DNA of 46,600 nt from an uncultured Alphaproteobacteria bacterium (GCA_938034375.1 CALHLB010000128.1:1-46600), one strand, 5' to 3'. Shown: positions 27,672-37,179, counted from the first letter of the stretch. Numbers and translations are program-made. The notes: generated from the letters alone by a model not told the origin.

Positions 27672-29090
27672 ATGACGAATAAGAAATATTCATCAGCAAT
27701 ACTCCTTTTTGAGCGTGTTTTGGATCAAAACGGGCTTTTAACTTCTCCAGCCGACATGGCGCCTTATCTGAGAGAATGGCGCGATAAATATCAGGGTAAA
27801 GCGGCAGGTATTTTACGCCCTTCCACAACGAAAGAGGTTGTGGAAATTGTTAAAATTGCAGCGCAACATACCATAAAGATCGTCCCTCAAGGTGGTAATA
27901 CGGGCCTTGTTGGCGGGCAAATTGCGTTTGATGAAGAGCATTTTGTCCTTAACCTTGCGCGTCTTAATCGTGTGCGTGATGTTGATCTTGCAGGTAATAC
28001 AATCACGGTTGAGGCGGGCATGATCTTACAAAATATCCAAAATCTGGCTGATGAGAATGATAAACTTTTTCCGCTTTCCCTTGGGGCTGAAGGGTCTTGC
28101 CAGATTGGGGGCAATATATCTTCCAATGCTGGGGGGACCTCTGTTTTGGCTTATGGGAATTGTCGTGATCTTGTTTTGGGGCTTGAGGTTGTGTTGCCGA
28201 ATGGGGAGGTTTTAAATGGCCTTAATCGACTAAAGAAAGACAATACGGGCTATGATCTAAAAAATCTGTTTATTGGTGCAGAAGGTACACTTGGTGTTGT
28301 AACGGCTGCAGCATTAAAGCTTTTTCCAAAACCTCGTGGGCAGGAAGTTGCTATACTTGGGTTTAGCAGTTTGAAAGATGTTGCCTCATTCTTCAATATA
28401 TCCCAAAGCCTTGCTACAACGGCCCTAACAGCTTTTGAAATTATGCCAAGACTTGCACTTGATTTTCTTATTAAACATTTTGAAGGTATTAAAGATCCTT
28501 TGGAAGCACCTTATGATTGGTATATTCTTGCGGAGATTTCATCGGGGCAATCAGCGGATCACGCACAAGATTTAATGATGGGTCTTTTGGAAGAAGGTAT
28601 GGAACAAGGCTGGATAAAAGATGGCGTTATAGCTCAGTCGGAAACCCATAGAAAAGCCTTTTGGCATATGCGCCATGAACTTTCTGCCTGCCAGAAACCG
28701 GAGGGAGGGTCCATCAAGCATGATGTTTCTGTGCCTATTGCCTGTCTGCCTGCCTTCATTGAGGAGGCTGTTAAAGTAGCCCAAGAATTAATACCGGAGT
28801 GTAGACCCGTACCTTTTGGCCATTGGGGAGATGGGAATATTCATTTTAATATTAGCCAGCCTATTTCTATGGATAAACAGGTTTTCCTTAATCAATGGGA
28901 AGAAATGAACAATATTATTCATGATGTCGTTTTACGTTATGATGGCTCAATATCTGCCGAACACGGTATTGGCGTTATGAAACGTGAAAAACTTTCCAAG
29001 GTGAAAGATCCAACAGCCCTTTTTCTAATGCGTGAAATAAAAAAGACGCTTGATCCAGAAGCAATTATGAACCCGGGTAAAGTTCTTTAA
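27672..29090 (+). CDS. FAD-linked oxidoreductase, GlcD/D-2-hydroxyglutarate dehydrogenase-like
   Basis: A 472-residue flavoprotein of the vanillyl-alcohol oxidase/GlcD superfamily. The FAD-binding half carries PQGGNTGLVGG (72-82), LGAEGSCQIGGNISSNAGG (read in two overlapping pieces) and LKKDNTGYDLKNLFIGAEG in the same region. The C-terminal half has the metal-site motif GHWGDGNIHFN and the closing EHGIGVMKREKL. This pattern is that of D-2-hydroxyglutarate or D-lactate dehydrogenases. The exact 2-hydroxyacid is not decided. It is divergent from fabI, and its stop overlaps the stop of the minus-strand polysaccharide gene by four bases. Confidence 0.87.
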   Translation: MTNKKYSSAILLFERVLDQNGLLTSPADMAPYLREWRDKYQGKAAGILRPSTTKEVVEIVKIAAQHTIKIVPQGGNTGLVGGQIAFDEEHFVLNLARLNRVRDVDLAGNTITVEAGMILQNIQNLADENDKLFPLSLGAEGSCQIGGNISSNAGGTSVLAYGNCRDLVLGLEVVLPNGEVLNGLNRLKKDNTGYDLKNLFIGAEGTLGVVTAAALKLFPKPRGQEVAILGFSSLKDVASFFNISQSLATTALTAFEIMPRLALDFLIKHFEGIKDPLEAPYDWYILAEISSGQSADHAQDLMMGLLEEGMEQGWIKDGVIAQSETHRKAFWHMRHELSACQKPEGGSIKHDVSVPIACLPAFIEEAVKVAQELIPECRPVPFGHWGDGNIHFNISQPISMDKQVFLNQWEEMNNIIHDVVLRYDGSISAEHGIGVMKREKLSKVKDPTALFLMREIKKTLDPEAIMNPGKVL

Positions 29091-30589
29091 CGCGGGTTAT
29101 AATATTGGTCTGCAAGTTTGGCTAAGAAGGGTAGTTTGGGCCTGTATATACATCCGTCAATAACTTCCAGAGTGCCTGCCTTGTTAAGGGTATGTACTTT
29201 TCTACCAGGCCAATGTGGCTTTTCAGGATAGAGTGTATGGATAATTTCTTGGGAGAAGCTTTGTTCATCCAATGTGTTGATTTTTGCAAGACTTAAGGCT
29301 GCGCCATAGCCGTTGCCGCAATTTTGAACAGGTCGCCATAATGTGTTTTCTTTAAGAACCATGGCGCCGGCTGGCCTTGCTGTTTCAGGATCTACAATAA
29401 TAGGGTTGAGAGGATGTCCGTTATAAGGCCCGAAAAGTGTAGTGGCATAAAACAGGTGCAAACTATCTGAATATCCCCCCACGCCATCACGTATGACAGC
29501 AAAAAGCCACCATTTGCCTTGATGCTTTATCAAGGTGGCATCTGCCGCCTCAACATTGCTGAGCAAAGTGGCAAAGCGTTCCCATTTATCGGGAAAGCGG
29601 GTGGCGCGATATAAAACCACTTCGCCGCTCAACGAACTTTCTGGCATCATATAGATTTCGCCATCATGTTCTATCAAAAAGGGATAGGAAAGGTGCGTTG
29701 CTTCTTCCAGTATCATAGTTGCTTTTTGAGCTGGACCATGTTCATCAAAAGGAACATATGATATAACGCCCTTGCCGTGATGGTGGTCTAAATCTTCAAA
29801 GAAAAGATAGTTTTTTCCTTTGTGAAGAAAAGGAAAAGGGTCTGCATAAAAATGATCGGCAGGATGATCTAAAACTTGCCATGCTGGTCCCTTTAAATTC
29901 AGATTTTCCAAAACACCGGCATCGTTAATAAAACGCCAGCCAATGCGCCAGTGGGATGGATAGCAGCACAAATGATAAATTTGTTTGAGAGTGTTCTTTA
30001 CAAGGTTTTTTAAGGCATATGGCCCTGCGCGCTTAAATGTAACGGTATGCTCTTTATCAGAGTGTGTAAAGTTTCTTTGGTGATGGTTTGTTTTAAGGGC
30101 TTTAACCAGTAAAGTTGCAACACGGGAATAGAGCGCCTCCATAGCCCCTCCCAGACCGTTAGCCGCTTCTAACGAGGCTTTTCCTTGCACAAGAACACAG
30201 TTTTTTTGTAAATCTACGATTTCAATAATCGGGTTTTGTCCTTCTAATAAAAGTGCAGCCAGACTTTCAAATCCAAAACAGCCATTGAAGCTAGGCGCTA
30301 AACCGTTAGGACTTTTTCCTTCATATGTTAGATCAATCAAAATGCTTTTATCTGTTGCATTTGGTAAATTAAGGTCACCTTTTAAAATTCTGTCTGCCCC
30401 ACAGATTTGGTTTTTTCTCAAAAGTTGTTTTTCAACCATTAAAAGGGATGAAAGGGCGGATGAAGGGGGTGCGATTTTGTCATAAATAAGCGTTGTTTGG
30501 GCTTTATCTATATGTTTTTCAAGTTGGCATGCCAAGTATCGCATATAATGCTTTTCACCGGCCTGATTAATTTTGAGCGCTATTTCCAT
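29087..30589 (-). CDS. Beta-propeller glycosyltransferase-like protein (GINT1 N-terminal-like)
   Basis: A 500-residue protein in the polysaccharide locus. The C-terminal 270 residues have propeller-type repeats resembling the N-terminal domain of glucosamine inositolphosphorylceramide transferase: ADPFPFLHKGKNYLFFED, LSYPFLIEHDGEIYMMPES, and EAADATLIKHQGKWWLF, followed by LFYATTLFGPY and DPETARPAGAM. The first about 190 residues resemble, weakly, a formyltransferase-like Rossmann region (MEIALKINQAG start, FNGCFGFESLAALL). I start at the ATG at 30589; a GTG at 30604 adds five residues. Its start overlaps the end of the GT4 gene. The sugar and acceptor are unknown, and a glycan-modifying role is inferred. 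Confidence 0.65.
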   Translation of the reverse strand: MEIALKINQAGEKHYMRYLACQLEKHIDKAQTTLIYDKIAPPSSALSSLLMVEKQLLRKNQICGADRILKGDLNLPNATDKSILIDLTYEGKSPNGLAPSFNGCFGFESLAALLLEGQNPIIEIVDLQKNCVLVQGKASLEAANGLGGAMEALYSRVATLLVKALKTNHHQRNFTHSDKEHTVTFKRAGPYALKNLVKNTLKQIYHLCCYPSHWRIGWRFINDAGVLENLNLKGPAWQVLDHPADHFYADPFPFLHKGKNYLFFEDLDHHHGKGVISYVPFDEHGPAQKATMILEEATHLSYPFLIEHDGEIYMMPESSLSGEVVLYRATRFPDKWERFATLLSNVEAADATLIKHQGKWWLFAVIRDGVGGYSDSLHLFYATTLFGPYNGHPLNPIIVDPETARPAGAMVLKENTLWRPVQNCGNGYGAALSLAKINTLDEQSFSQEIIHTLYPEKPHWPGRKVHTLNKAGTLEVIDGCIYRPKLPFLAKLADQYYNPR

Positions 30590-31719
30590 TCTGTTATTTT
30601 CCACTGCTCAAGCGGTTTTTTTAAAGCGATGGCTTCATAGGCATCAACCATTTTGGTCAATGAATATTTGTCACGTAGTTTCAGGCCGGCATTAATTAAA
30701 CGATTGCGTTTATTATGGTTTTGCAAGACGGAGAGCAAAGCTTTTTCAAAATTATTCTTTTGTTTGACATCAACAAAAAGGGCTGCTTTTTCTCCTTCCG
30801 TTTGCAGAACCTCTTGTAAAACCGGCAAATCATTGGCCACAACAGGGATGCCGGCCTGCGCGGCTTCGACAGCGGCAAGGCCAAATGTTTCTGCCATGGA
30901 TGGAAAGACAAAGACATCCAGACTTTTAAGAAAAATACCAATATTTTTGGGAGCTATCTCGCCTAGAAAAAATACTCTTTCTGCGACTTTCTGGTGCGTT
31001 GCGTGGTCTTTCAGGCGTTGTTCATCTGGCCCTTGGCCTGCAATTGCCAGGTGCCAATCTGGTTGTTTTTTCAAAAGATCAATTACCAGATCAATCTGTT
31101 TCATAGGGTTCAGGCGGGCTGCGGTGCCAAGTAACGTGATCTGCGTTGGAAGTTTTAAGGCGATGCGGGCTTCCTGCTTGGTTATGGGGACGCTTTTATC
31201 TTCAAATCCATGGGGTACCAAAAGCATCTTCCTTAGATAGGTTTTAGGATATTTCTCATAATCTTTTTTTAAATCATCAGAATTAACGGTGATTGTTTGG
31301 TAAATAAAGCTAAGGCCCAATAATAAATCCAACCCTCTTAAAACCGGATGAATGGTTTCTCTTGCTGATACCTGATTAGCGATAATGCAATTGTGACCTG
31401 CCATCTTAGCTGCAAGAGCGCCAATAACATTTCCAAAATGCTGGAAAGTAAAAATACAGTCTGGATTAAGGTTCTTAATCTCTTTTATTAATTGATAATA
31501 AAATTGACAAAATGAAATAAGAGAAGAAGGCCGTTTCGCGCTAATAATTTTGGTATTAAGTGGCGCGTTGAAGGTTTCACTTTTTTTATAAAAGAAAAAA
31601 TGATGCACTTCATGCCCGCGTTTCTCCAGTCCTTCGCCTAAAAGACGTGAAATTTCCTGTGCGCCTGCATTTTCAGCCTGTGTTTGAATGAACAAAATGC
31701 GCTTCTTCTTATCTTGCAT
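30580..31719 (-). CDS. Glycosyltransferase family 4
   Basis: A 379-residue GT-B retaining glycosyltransferase, cytoplasmic or loosely membrane-bound. The N-terminal acceptor domain begins KKRILFIQTQAENAGAQE. The donor domain contains LGTAARLNPMKQIDLVIDLL and the E-x7-E type motif PSMAETFGLAAVEAAQAGIP. It probably adds one sugar to the undecaprenyl-linked repeat unit. The frame is open to 31788, but the ATG at 31719 comes one base after the flippase stop and gives a normal N-terminus. It therefore belongs to the same minus-strand operon as the flippase and the polymerase-like gene. Its specificity cannot be predicted. Confidence 0.9.
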   Translation of the reverse strand: MQDKKKRILFIQTQAENAGAQEISRLLGEGLEKRGHEVHHFFFYKKSETFNAPLNTKIISAKRPSSLISFCQFYYQLIKEIKNLNPDCIFTFQHFGNVIGALAAKMAGHNCIIANQVSARETIHPVLRGLDLLLGLSFIYQTITVNSDDLKKDYEKYPKTYLRKMLLVPHGFEDKSVPITKQEARIALKLPTQITLLGTAARLNPMKQIDLVIDLLKKQPDWHLAIAGQGPDEQRLKDHATHQKVAERVFFLGEIAPKNIGIFLKSLDVFVFPSMAETFGLAAVEAAQAGIPVVANDLPVLQEVLQTEGEKAALFVDVKQKNNFEKALLSVLQNHNKRNRLINAGLKLRDKYSLTKMVDAYEAIALKKPLEQWKITEWK

Positions 31720-31720
31720 G

Positions 31721-33031
31721 TCACATTTCAACTTGTTTTTGCTTTGGAATATGAGGAGTTCCAGACAGGCGTAGAATGGAGGGATCATGACCGGTATGCA
31801 TGCGCGATGAAAGTGTCACAAAAACAGCAATCAAGACGAGGGATAAGGCATTGGCGAAAGCTGCCCCATAAATTTCAAATTCAGGTATAAGCAAATAAAA
31901 GCCTAAAATACGCACTCCGACACTTGTCGTCATGATTGTTAGATAACGGCCCTCATGGCCGGTTAGCATTAACATTTGCGTGGCAGGACCAGCAGCAGCA
32001 AGACAGACTGTGCCGAGCGACAAAATAATTAAAACCCAATAATAATCCTTATAAGTCTCATTAAAAAGACCAAGGATGAAGGTGCCGCCAATACTAAAGA
32101 TAAAAAGGCCAGCCCCAATAACCAATAGTGTCATCAGTGCCATTGTTTTTAAAAGAGATGCAAGATCTATGTGGCGTTCATTATAATATAAATCTGGAAT
32201 ATGTTTTGAGCCAAACATGTTAAAGGCGTCTGCAGCTGTAGAGAAGGCATTGGCAAGGCGTGTAGCAACAAAATAAATGCCAGCTGCCATGGGGTTGAGA
32301 AGAATGCCGATTAACACGACTTCCAGATATTGGTTTGATGTTTCAAGGAGCGTTACAAACCAGAGCTTCAGGGAAGGGGGCATCCAGGCTTTTAAATCAA
32401 AAGCGGCTTTTGTCTTGTATGAGCTAAAAGGCGATTCTTTAATGTGGTGATAGATAGCGTAAAGTTGAAAACCCAACGCCACAAGACAACCCAATGTTAA
32501 GAGCCAGAAAATTGTTTCAAGTGTTGTTTGAAAGCTTAAAATAAAACATGTAAAAAGATAGAGATTTAATAAAAGTGGTTGGGTTATATCGCGGTGGCCA
32601 TCGGCAATAATCACGCCTGCGACAGCACGGCAAAAATGTGAAAAAAATAAAATCAACGTATAGAAAAAAATAAAAACGGCAGCAGCTAAGGCTAAATCCT
32701 TGTGATCATTTTTGTATAAATAAAGGCCGAAACCAATAGACGACAAAAGTCCTAGAAGGACACAAATGCCCGCTCCGAATATAATTGCTCCTTTAAGAAG
32801 GCCAAAATGTTTTTTTGCCCCATATTCATTCCATAATCGCATAATCAGCATTTCTTGCCCGAAGGCTGCAAAAACCGCTATCATGGAGGCAAGGGAAAAT
32901 AAAATAGTCAATTCCCCGAACGTGCTTTCATCAAGCACCCGCGCGGCCAATAAAAACATCAAAAACATCATGCCGGCGGAGATGATTTTTACTCCAACGG
33001 AACCCATAATGCCCTGGAAATTGGTTTGCAT
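31721..33031 (-). CDS. Wzx-type oligosaccharide flippase
   Basis: A polytopic inner-membrane protein of the MOP superfamily (436 aa from the ATG at 33031) with about twelve hydrophobic segments. The N-terminus has the family's GSVGVKIISAGMMFLMFLLAARVLD pattern in two parts, followed by FGELTILFSLASMIAVFAAFG. It would turn undecaprenyl-diphosphate-linked sugar units to the periplasmic face. The start is uncertain: a TTG at 33070, overlapping the upstream gene, would add a basic 13-residue N-terminus and is also plausible. The ATG at 33031 has no evident ribosome-binding site, so translation may be coupled to the gene before it. The gene lies in the minus arm of the locus. Confidence 0.85.
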   Translation of the reverse strand: MQTNFQGIMGSVGVKIISAGMMFLMFLLAARVLDESTFGELTILFSLASMIAVFAAFGQEMLIMRLWNEYGAKKHFGLLKGAIIFGAGICVLLGLLSSIGFGLYLYKNDHKDLALAAAVFIFFYTLILFFSHFCRAVAGVIIADGHRDITQPLLLNLYLFTCFILSFQTTLETIFWLLTLGCLVALGFQLYAIYHHIKESPFSSYKTKAAFDLKAWMPPSLKLWFVTLLETSNQYLEVVLIGILLNPMAAGIYFVATRLANAFSTAADAFNMFGSKHIPDLYYNERHIDLASLLKTMALMTLLVIGAGLFIFSIGGTFILGLFNETYKDYYWVLIILSLGTVCLAAAGPATQMLMLTGHEGRYLTIMTTSVGVRILGFYLLIPEFEIYGAAFANALSLVLIAVFVTLSSRMHTGHDPSILRLSGTPHIPKQKQVEM

Positions 33032-33038
33032 AACAAAT

Positions 33039-34586
33039 TTACGCAAATGTTTGATTGTCTGTTTTATCAAAATCCAACGCGCCTGTTCTAATTGCTGCCC
33101 CTAAAATTATGCCATTGAGTGCCATAAAAAGCCCCAGAGCGGAAGGTGAGAATAAAGCTTCTTCTTGAAAAACTCCGTTTACAAGAATGGTTATTAATCC
33201 AAAACCTGCAATAGAATGAAGGGAAAAGCCGGTTCTGGCGCCAAGTGAAATGGTTTTTAAAGCAATCCATATTACTACGGCAAAATAGAAAAAGGCAGCG
33301 ATACCCATTTGAAAAAGCATGACGCCTACGGCACTTTCAACCGCGATGGGAGTGCGTCCTGCTGCTTGATAATCAGACCAATCGAGATCTGAAAAGTTTG
33401 TTGAAAGATTGCCACCAGACCCAAGGCCATGGCCAAGGGGGTTTCCTAAAAAGTTATGAACACCACCCATAAAGCCCAAAACATGAAAATCACCAATTTT
33501 AAGGCCAATTATTATACCGGCCACTATATAAAGGGTTAATATGGCGAAAAGGCTTATAATGGCAAAGCGCGTGCCAAAAAACCTTAGGGCAAACCATGCG
33601 CCGCTTACAAGAAGCAAGACGATAACGGCGCCTTTCGCATTGGTTAATAAAAGTAGAGGTAGAAGTAGGGAAGTCATTAAAAAAGCCCCGCGATATAATG
33701 AAAATATTAGGAAAAAGCCGAGGGCATAAGCATAACTGATTGCATGAAAATTTGGTCCTAAAAGACGGACGATCTGAATTTTGAAGGCGTCTAATAATGG
33801 TGTATTAAAAAGATCAATCGTTATGGAATCAATAAAACCTTTAACAACAATGCCTGTCTCGCGCGCTTGCTTGTCCCAAATACTCGATTCGCGCTGTTTA
33901 GTTGTACTTAAGTCCCAGAAGGCTTGGCCGTTTGTTAGATCCATCCATTCTGTGCGGTAGAAGAATTCAATATAGCCTAATATGGCCAGAGTGAAGGCCA
34001 AAAATGAGAGGATATGCGTTAGACGAATAGCGTGAAGGGTAAAAAATACGAGACCGATTTGAAAAAACATAAATGCAGAGCCGATGCTGCGTAAATAGAT
34101 GATAGAACCCAGTGGATTTTGAATGAATCCAAAAAGAAAATAAAAGCCGATTAGAAAAAATACCATGGTTGTTATTTTCATCAATCGGTCCAATATCTGG
34201 TTTTTACCATAGAAAGCAAAGAGCCAGGTTAGAAAGGCAACGAGCCAAACTGCGCTTAAGATGATGAAACTATATCCCCGCGCAATGTTAAAATCTGTTT
34301 CGGATTTTAAGTCTGGTGAAATAAGAGAAACAAACAGATTTTGAAAGACAGCGGCAAAGATGATTAAAACAAACGCCATGCCAGGGGCTTTCCACGCAGC
34401 AAGAAATGAGAGGCTAAAGCAGACTAATATCGCAAAGAATGGGTTTAAAATATGGGAAAAAATGGAAAGTGCGGTAACGCAAAGTGCAAGGCCAAAAGCA
34501 CATAGTGACCATAGAAGATCATTGCCCAGTTTTTTCAAAGTGGGGTCATAGATATTATTTTCATAGCCAATTGTCTTTAAGGTCAC
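33039..34586 (-). CDS. Polysaccharide polymerase-like membrane protein (Wzy/O-antigen-ligase-like)
   Basis: A 515-residue integral membrane protein with about twelve transmembrane segments and a large periplasmic loop (about residues 210-270, FFYRTEWMDLTNGQAFWDLS and onward). Late in the protein is GNPLGHGLGSGGNLS (about 374-388), resembling the GNGLG-type segments near the active loop of Wzy and O-antigen ligase proteins. It probably links repeat units in the periplasm. It starts with GTG at 34586 and I see no strong ribosome-binding site. Wzy proteins are very diverse, so the call rests on topology plus context between the flippase and the chain-length protein. Confidence 0.72.
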   Translation of the reverse strand: MTLKTIGYENNIYDPTLKKLGNDLLWSLCAFGLALCVTALSIFSHILNPFFAILVCFSLSFLAAWKAPGMAFVLIIFAAVFQNLFVSLISPDLKSETDFNIARGYSFIILSAVWLVAFLTWLFAFYGKNQILDRLMKITTMVFFLIGFYFLFGFIQNPLGSIIYLRSIGSAFMFFQIGLVFFTLHAIRLTHILSFLAFTLAILGYIEFFYRTEWMDLTNGQAFWDLSTTKQRESSIWDKQARETGIVVKGFIDSITIDLFNTPLLDAFKIQIVRLLGPNFHAISYAYALGFFLIFSLYRGAFLMTSLLLPLLLLTNAKGAVIVLLLVSGAWFALRFFGTRFAIISLFAILTLYIVAGIIIGLKIGDFHVLGFMGGVHNFLGNPLGHGLGSGGNLSTNFSDLDWSDYQAAGRTPIAVESAVGVMLFQMGIAAFFYFAVVIWIALKTISLGARTGFSLHSIAGFGLITILVNGVFQEEALFSPSALGLFMALNGIILGAAIRTGALDFDKTDNQTFA

Positions 34587-34608
34587 AACGCACCATTAAT
34601 TTTCTAGG

Positions 34609-34660
34609 ATGGTTATTAAATGAGATTATAAACACGATCCATTAACGATTTAACAACCAT
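34609..34660. promoter_or_regulatory. Interrupted palindrome between divergent polysaccharide arms
   Basis: ATGGTTATTAAAT (34609-34621) and ATTTAACAACCAT (34648-34660) are 13-base inverted arms with one mismatch, separated by 26 bases. They lie just upstream of the polymerase-like gene (minus) and about 95 bases upstream of the ExoP-like gene (plus), so a regulator bound here could act on both arms. The protein that binds is not known. Confidence 0.45.
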
Positions 34661-34686
34661 AATAGCGCCTAACTCAAATCAATTTA

Positions 34687-34710
34687 TTGCACTTGCACTT
34701 GCGCTTGAGG
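34687..34710. repeat. Short tandem TTGCAC repeat
   Basis: TTGCAC, TTGCAC, TTGCGC and TTGAGG follow each other without gaps upstream of the ExoP-like gene. It may be a slippage-prone spacer or part of a promoter. Nothing else supports a role. Confidence 0.4.
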
Positions 34711-34754
34711 CGATCAGCCCCATTTAACACAGGAGAACGATTAGGTTATCATTC

Positions 34755-37061
34755 ATGAATAGTTGGGATAACCCCGTTGTAAAAAATTCTGGCTTTAAAG
34801 TAGGGCAGACGGGGCAGGTAAGACATAAAGGACATGAGTTTAAAAAGCAGGCCACTTTGCCGGAAGATGGCCTTCTGGACCCTTTTGCTTTTTTGATGTT
34901 TCTTTTTAAAAATAGTCTTAAAATACTTATTTTAACGGCTCTTCTAACCCTTCTTGGCTTTTTCATTTTTACGTCCCTGCCTTTTCCCTATAAGGCTACG
35001 GCAATTATTCTTGTTGATCCGCGTGAGAAGGGCATTACTGTTTCAGAACAGGTTATTGCCAATATTGATGGCGATGCAGCCGTTTTGGAAAGCATTGTTG
35101 AACTTGTGCAATCGGATGCTTTTATCAAACCCCTCCTTGAAACGTTGAATGTTATGAATGATCCTCAATTTTATGGGGAAGCTCGTTTTGCGCGGCAAGG
35201 GGATGATCGAGCGCTTTTAAATAGCTTTAAAAGAGGGCTTCAGGTTTTAAGACTTGGTGCGACCTATGTTGTGGAGGTTAATTATACAGCAGATAGTTCT
35301 GAGAAAGCAGCCTTTTATGCCAATGGCATCGCTAGGGCTTTTGTTGAAGAGCAGGCCTCTTCTCAACTTTCTGCGACATCCAATGCCGCTTCATCTTTGG
35401 CGGACCGGCTGGCAGAATTAAGCAAGGTTTTGCAACAATCTGAAAAAGCTGTTGCTGATTATAGAAGGCAGCAAAATATTGTGAGTATCGATGGGGCAAG
35501 CACTCTTTTGCAACGTGAGTTATCGGCGCTTAGCCAGGAAGTTGCGGAGGCTAAATCAAATACAGAAGTTTGGCGCGCCCAATATGATCAAGTGCGGACA
35601 AATAACGATGTGAATTTCAACACTTTGGGAGATCAGGCTGAAACACAGACATTACAAAATCTGAATCAGCAAAAGGCGCAGATTAGTCAAAATCTTGCTC
35701 AGCTTAATTTAACTTTTGGCACACGCCACCCGCGCATAACAGCAGAGCGCAGCCGTTTAATTGCTATTGATCAACAAATAGACGTTGAAAAGCAACGCCT
35801 TGTTGGGTTGAGTAAAAAGCGCCTTGATGCCGCTATTGCAACACAAAATGCCCTCCAATCTGAATTGGATTTATTACGTGATAAGGCTGGAGAGACTGAA
35901 ACAGCGCTTGTGCGGCTTGGCGAATTGGAACGGGAAGCGGCCGCGAATAGAGAAATCTATGAAGATTTTCTGTCGCGTTTCAAATCAGCAAAAGAGCAGC
36001 GGGGGTTTCAAAACCGTGAAGCGCGCCTTGCCTCACCCGCCAGTGAGCCACTTTATTCGACAAGGCCCAGTAAGGCTCTTGCGGGTGGCGTAATCTTCCT
36101 TTTAAGCCTGATTATATCAACGTTGTTGGTTCTTGGCTTGGAAATATTGCGTGGGAAAAGGCCTGCTTTCAATAGAAAGCGCTCTTCTTTTTCTCAAAAT
36201 CAGGATTTTGAACGAGATCCACCAAATCCTGTGCAGGGGAATTTAGATAGCCGTTTTGAAAATGCATTTTCCCGCCCATCGTCTCCTCACTTTGAGGAAA
36301 TGCAACCTTTTAAAAAGCCGGTTGCGCGCAATTGGAATGAGCGGTTTTTTGTGCCAAAAAAGAAGAGAGGTACCGTTCAACGTGATAGGGTTTCGGGCAA
36401 TTCTGGCTTCAATCACGCAGCTTCTTCACGCTTAGATGAAAAGAGGACGTTTGTTGATCATCAGCCTTCTTATCAAGATAATTTTCCTGTTAGTACAATT
36501 ACCCATATATCGCGTTCCAGGCTGCGTCATGAAGTAGATTTGGAACGGGCTATTGCTTACCAGCTCAAGCAGGATAGGGAATTCCTGCCAAGTCGTCATG
36601 GTTATATTGTTTTGGTAACATCATGGTCTGCAAATGAGGGTAAGACAACCCTTGCACAGTCCATGGCTACTCTTGGTTATGAAAGTAATCTTGAAACGAT
36701 ATTAATTAAAACGCCCGCCAATGCCCAAATTGAAATGGGCCGTGGGTTATCGTCCTCTCAGTTGAGGCGCCCTTATACAATATTTGATGCTTCTCGTGAG
36801 AGGGTGGGCAGAACGTTAGCCCATCATCGCTCTTTTAGAGCTTTTGAAGCGATCATAGAAGAATGTCGATCTTCTTTCGATTATGCGGTGATTGATGCAT
36901 CATCAATTGGGAGTGAGCGCTATATTGATAGTTTATCTCGACTGGTCGATAAAACCGTTGTTGTATTTAATCGGCCTGATGGACATGAAATCAATATTAT
37001 GGCAGATAAAACAACGCGAGCAGAATTTCATAATCTTCATATTATATTGAATAATATTTGA
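34755..37061 (+). CDS. Wzz/ExoP-type polysaccharide co-polymerase with degenerate tyrosine-kinase domain
   Basis: A 768-residue chain-length determinant. The first transmembrane segment (about 55-74) is followed by a Wzz domain and long periplasmic coiled coils (about 200-430, with SEKAVADYRRQQNIV and TFGTRHPRI). The second transmembrane segment lies at about 440-462, and a charged, disordered linker at about 465-590. The cytosolic domain has a Walker A-like SWSANEGKTT (623-632). The Walker A' aspartate motif (normally LLIDxDxR) is replaced by ILIKTPANAQ, and there is no tyrosine cluster at the C-terminus. It therefore probably cannot autophosphorylate but may still set chain length with the polymerase. 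AGGAG at 34731-34735 is 19 bases before the chosen ATG, so the start is not certain. Confidence 0.85.
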   Translation: MNSWDNPVVKNSGFKVGQTGQVRHKGHEFKKQATLPEDGLLDPFAFLMFLFKNSLKILILTALLTLLGFFIFTSLPFPYKATAIILVDPREKGITVSEQVIANIDGDAAVLESIVELVQSDAFIKPLLETLNVMNDPQFYGEARFARQGDDRALLNSFKRGLQVLRLGATYVVEVNYTADSSEKAAFYANGIARAFVEEQASSQLSATSNAASSLADRLAELSKVLQQSEKAVADYRRQQNIVSIDGASTLLQRELSALSQEVAEAKSNTEVWRAQYDQVRTNNDVNFNTLGDQAETQTLQNLNQQKAQISQNLAQLNLTFGTRHPRITAERSRLIAIDQQIDVEKQRLVGLSKKRLDAAIATQNALQSELDLLRDKAGETETALVRLGELEREAAANREIYEDFLSRFKSAKEQRGFQNREARLASPASEPLYSTRPSKALAGGVIFLLSLIISTLLVLGLEILRGKRPAFNRKRSSFSQNQDFERDPPNPVQGNLDSRFENAFSRPSSPHFEEMQPFKKPVARNWNERFFVPKKKRGTVQRDRVSGNSGFNHAASSRLDEKRTFVDHQPSYQDNFPVSTITHISRSRLRHEVDLERAIAYQLKQDREFLPSRHGYIVLVTSWSANEGKTTLAQSMATLGYESNLETILIKTPANAQIEMGRGLSSSQLRRPYTIFDASRERVGRTLAHHRSFRAFEAIIEECRSSFDYAVIDASSIGSERYIDSLSRLVDKTVVVFNRPDGHEINIMADKTTRAEFHNLHIILNNI

Positions 37062-37179
37062 TTGAGGCAATGGACTATTAATTCTGTTAGCAAAAATCTG
37101 TAAGGCTTTTGATCTTGGGTGGCATAATTTAATATCTGGATTACACTTAAAAACTCTTTTAATTATGGGCTGAAATGGA

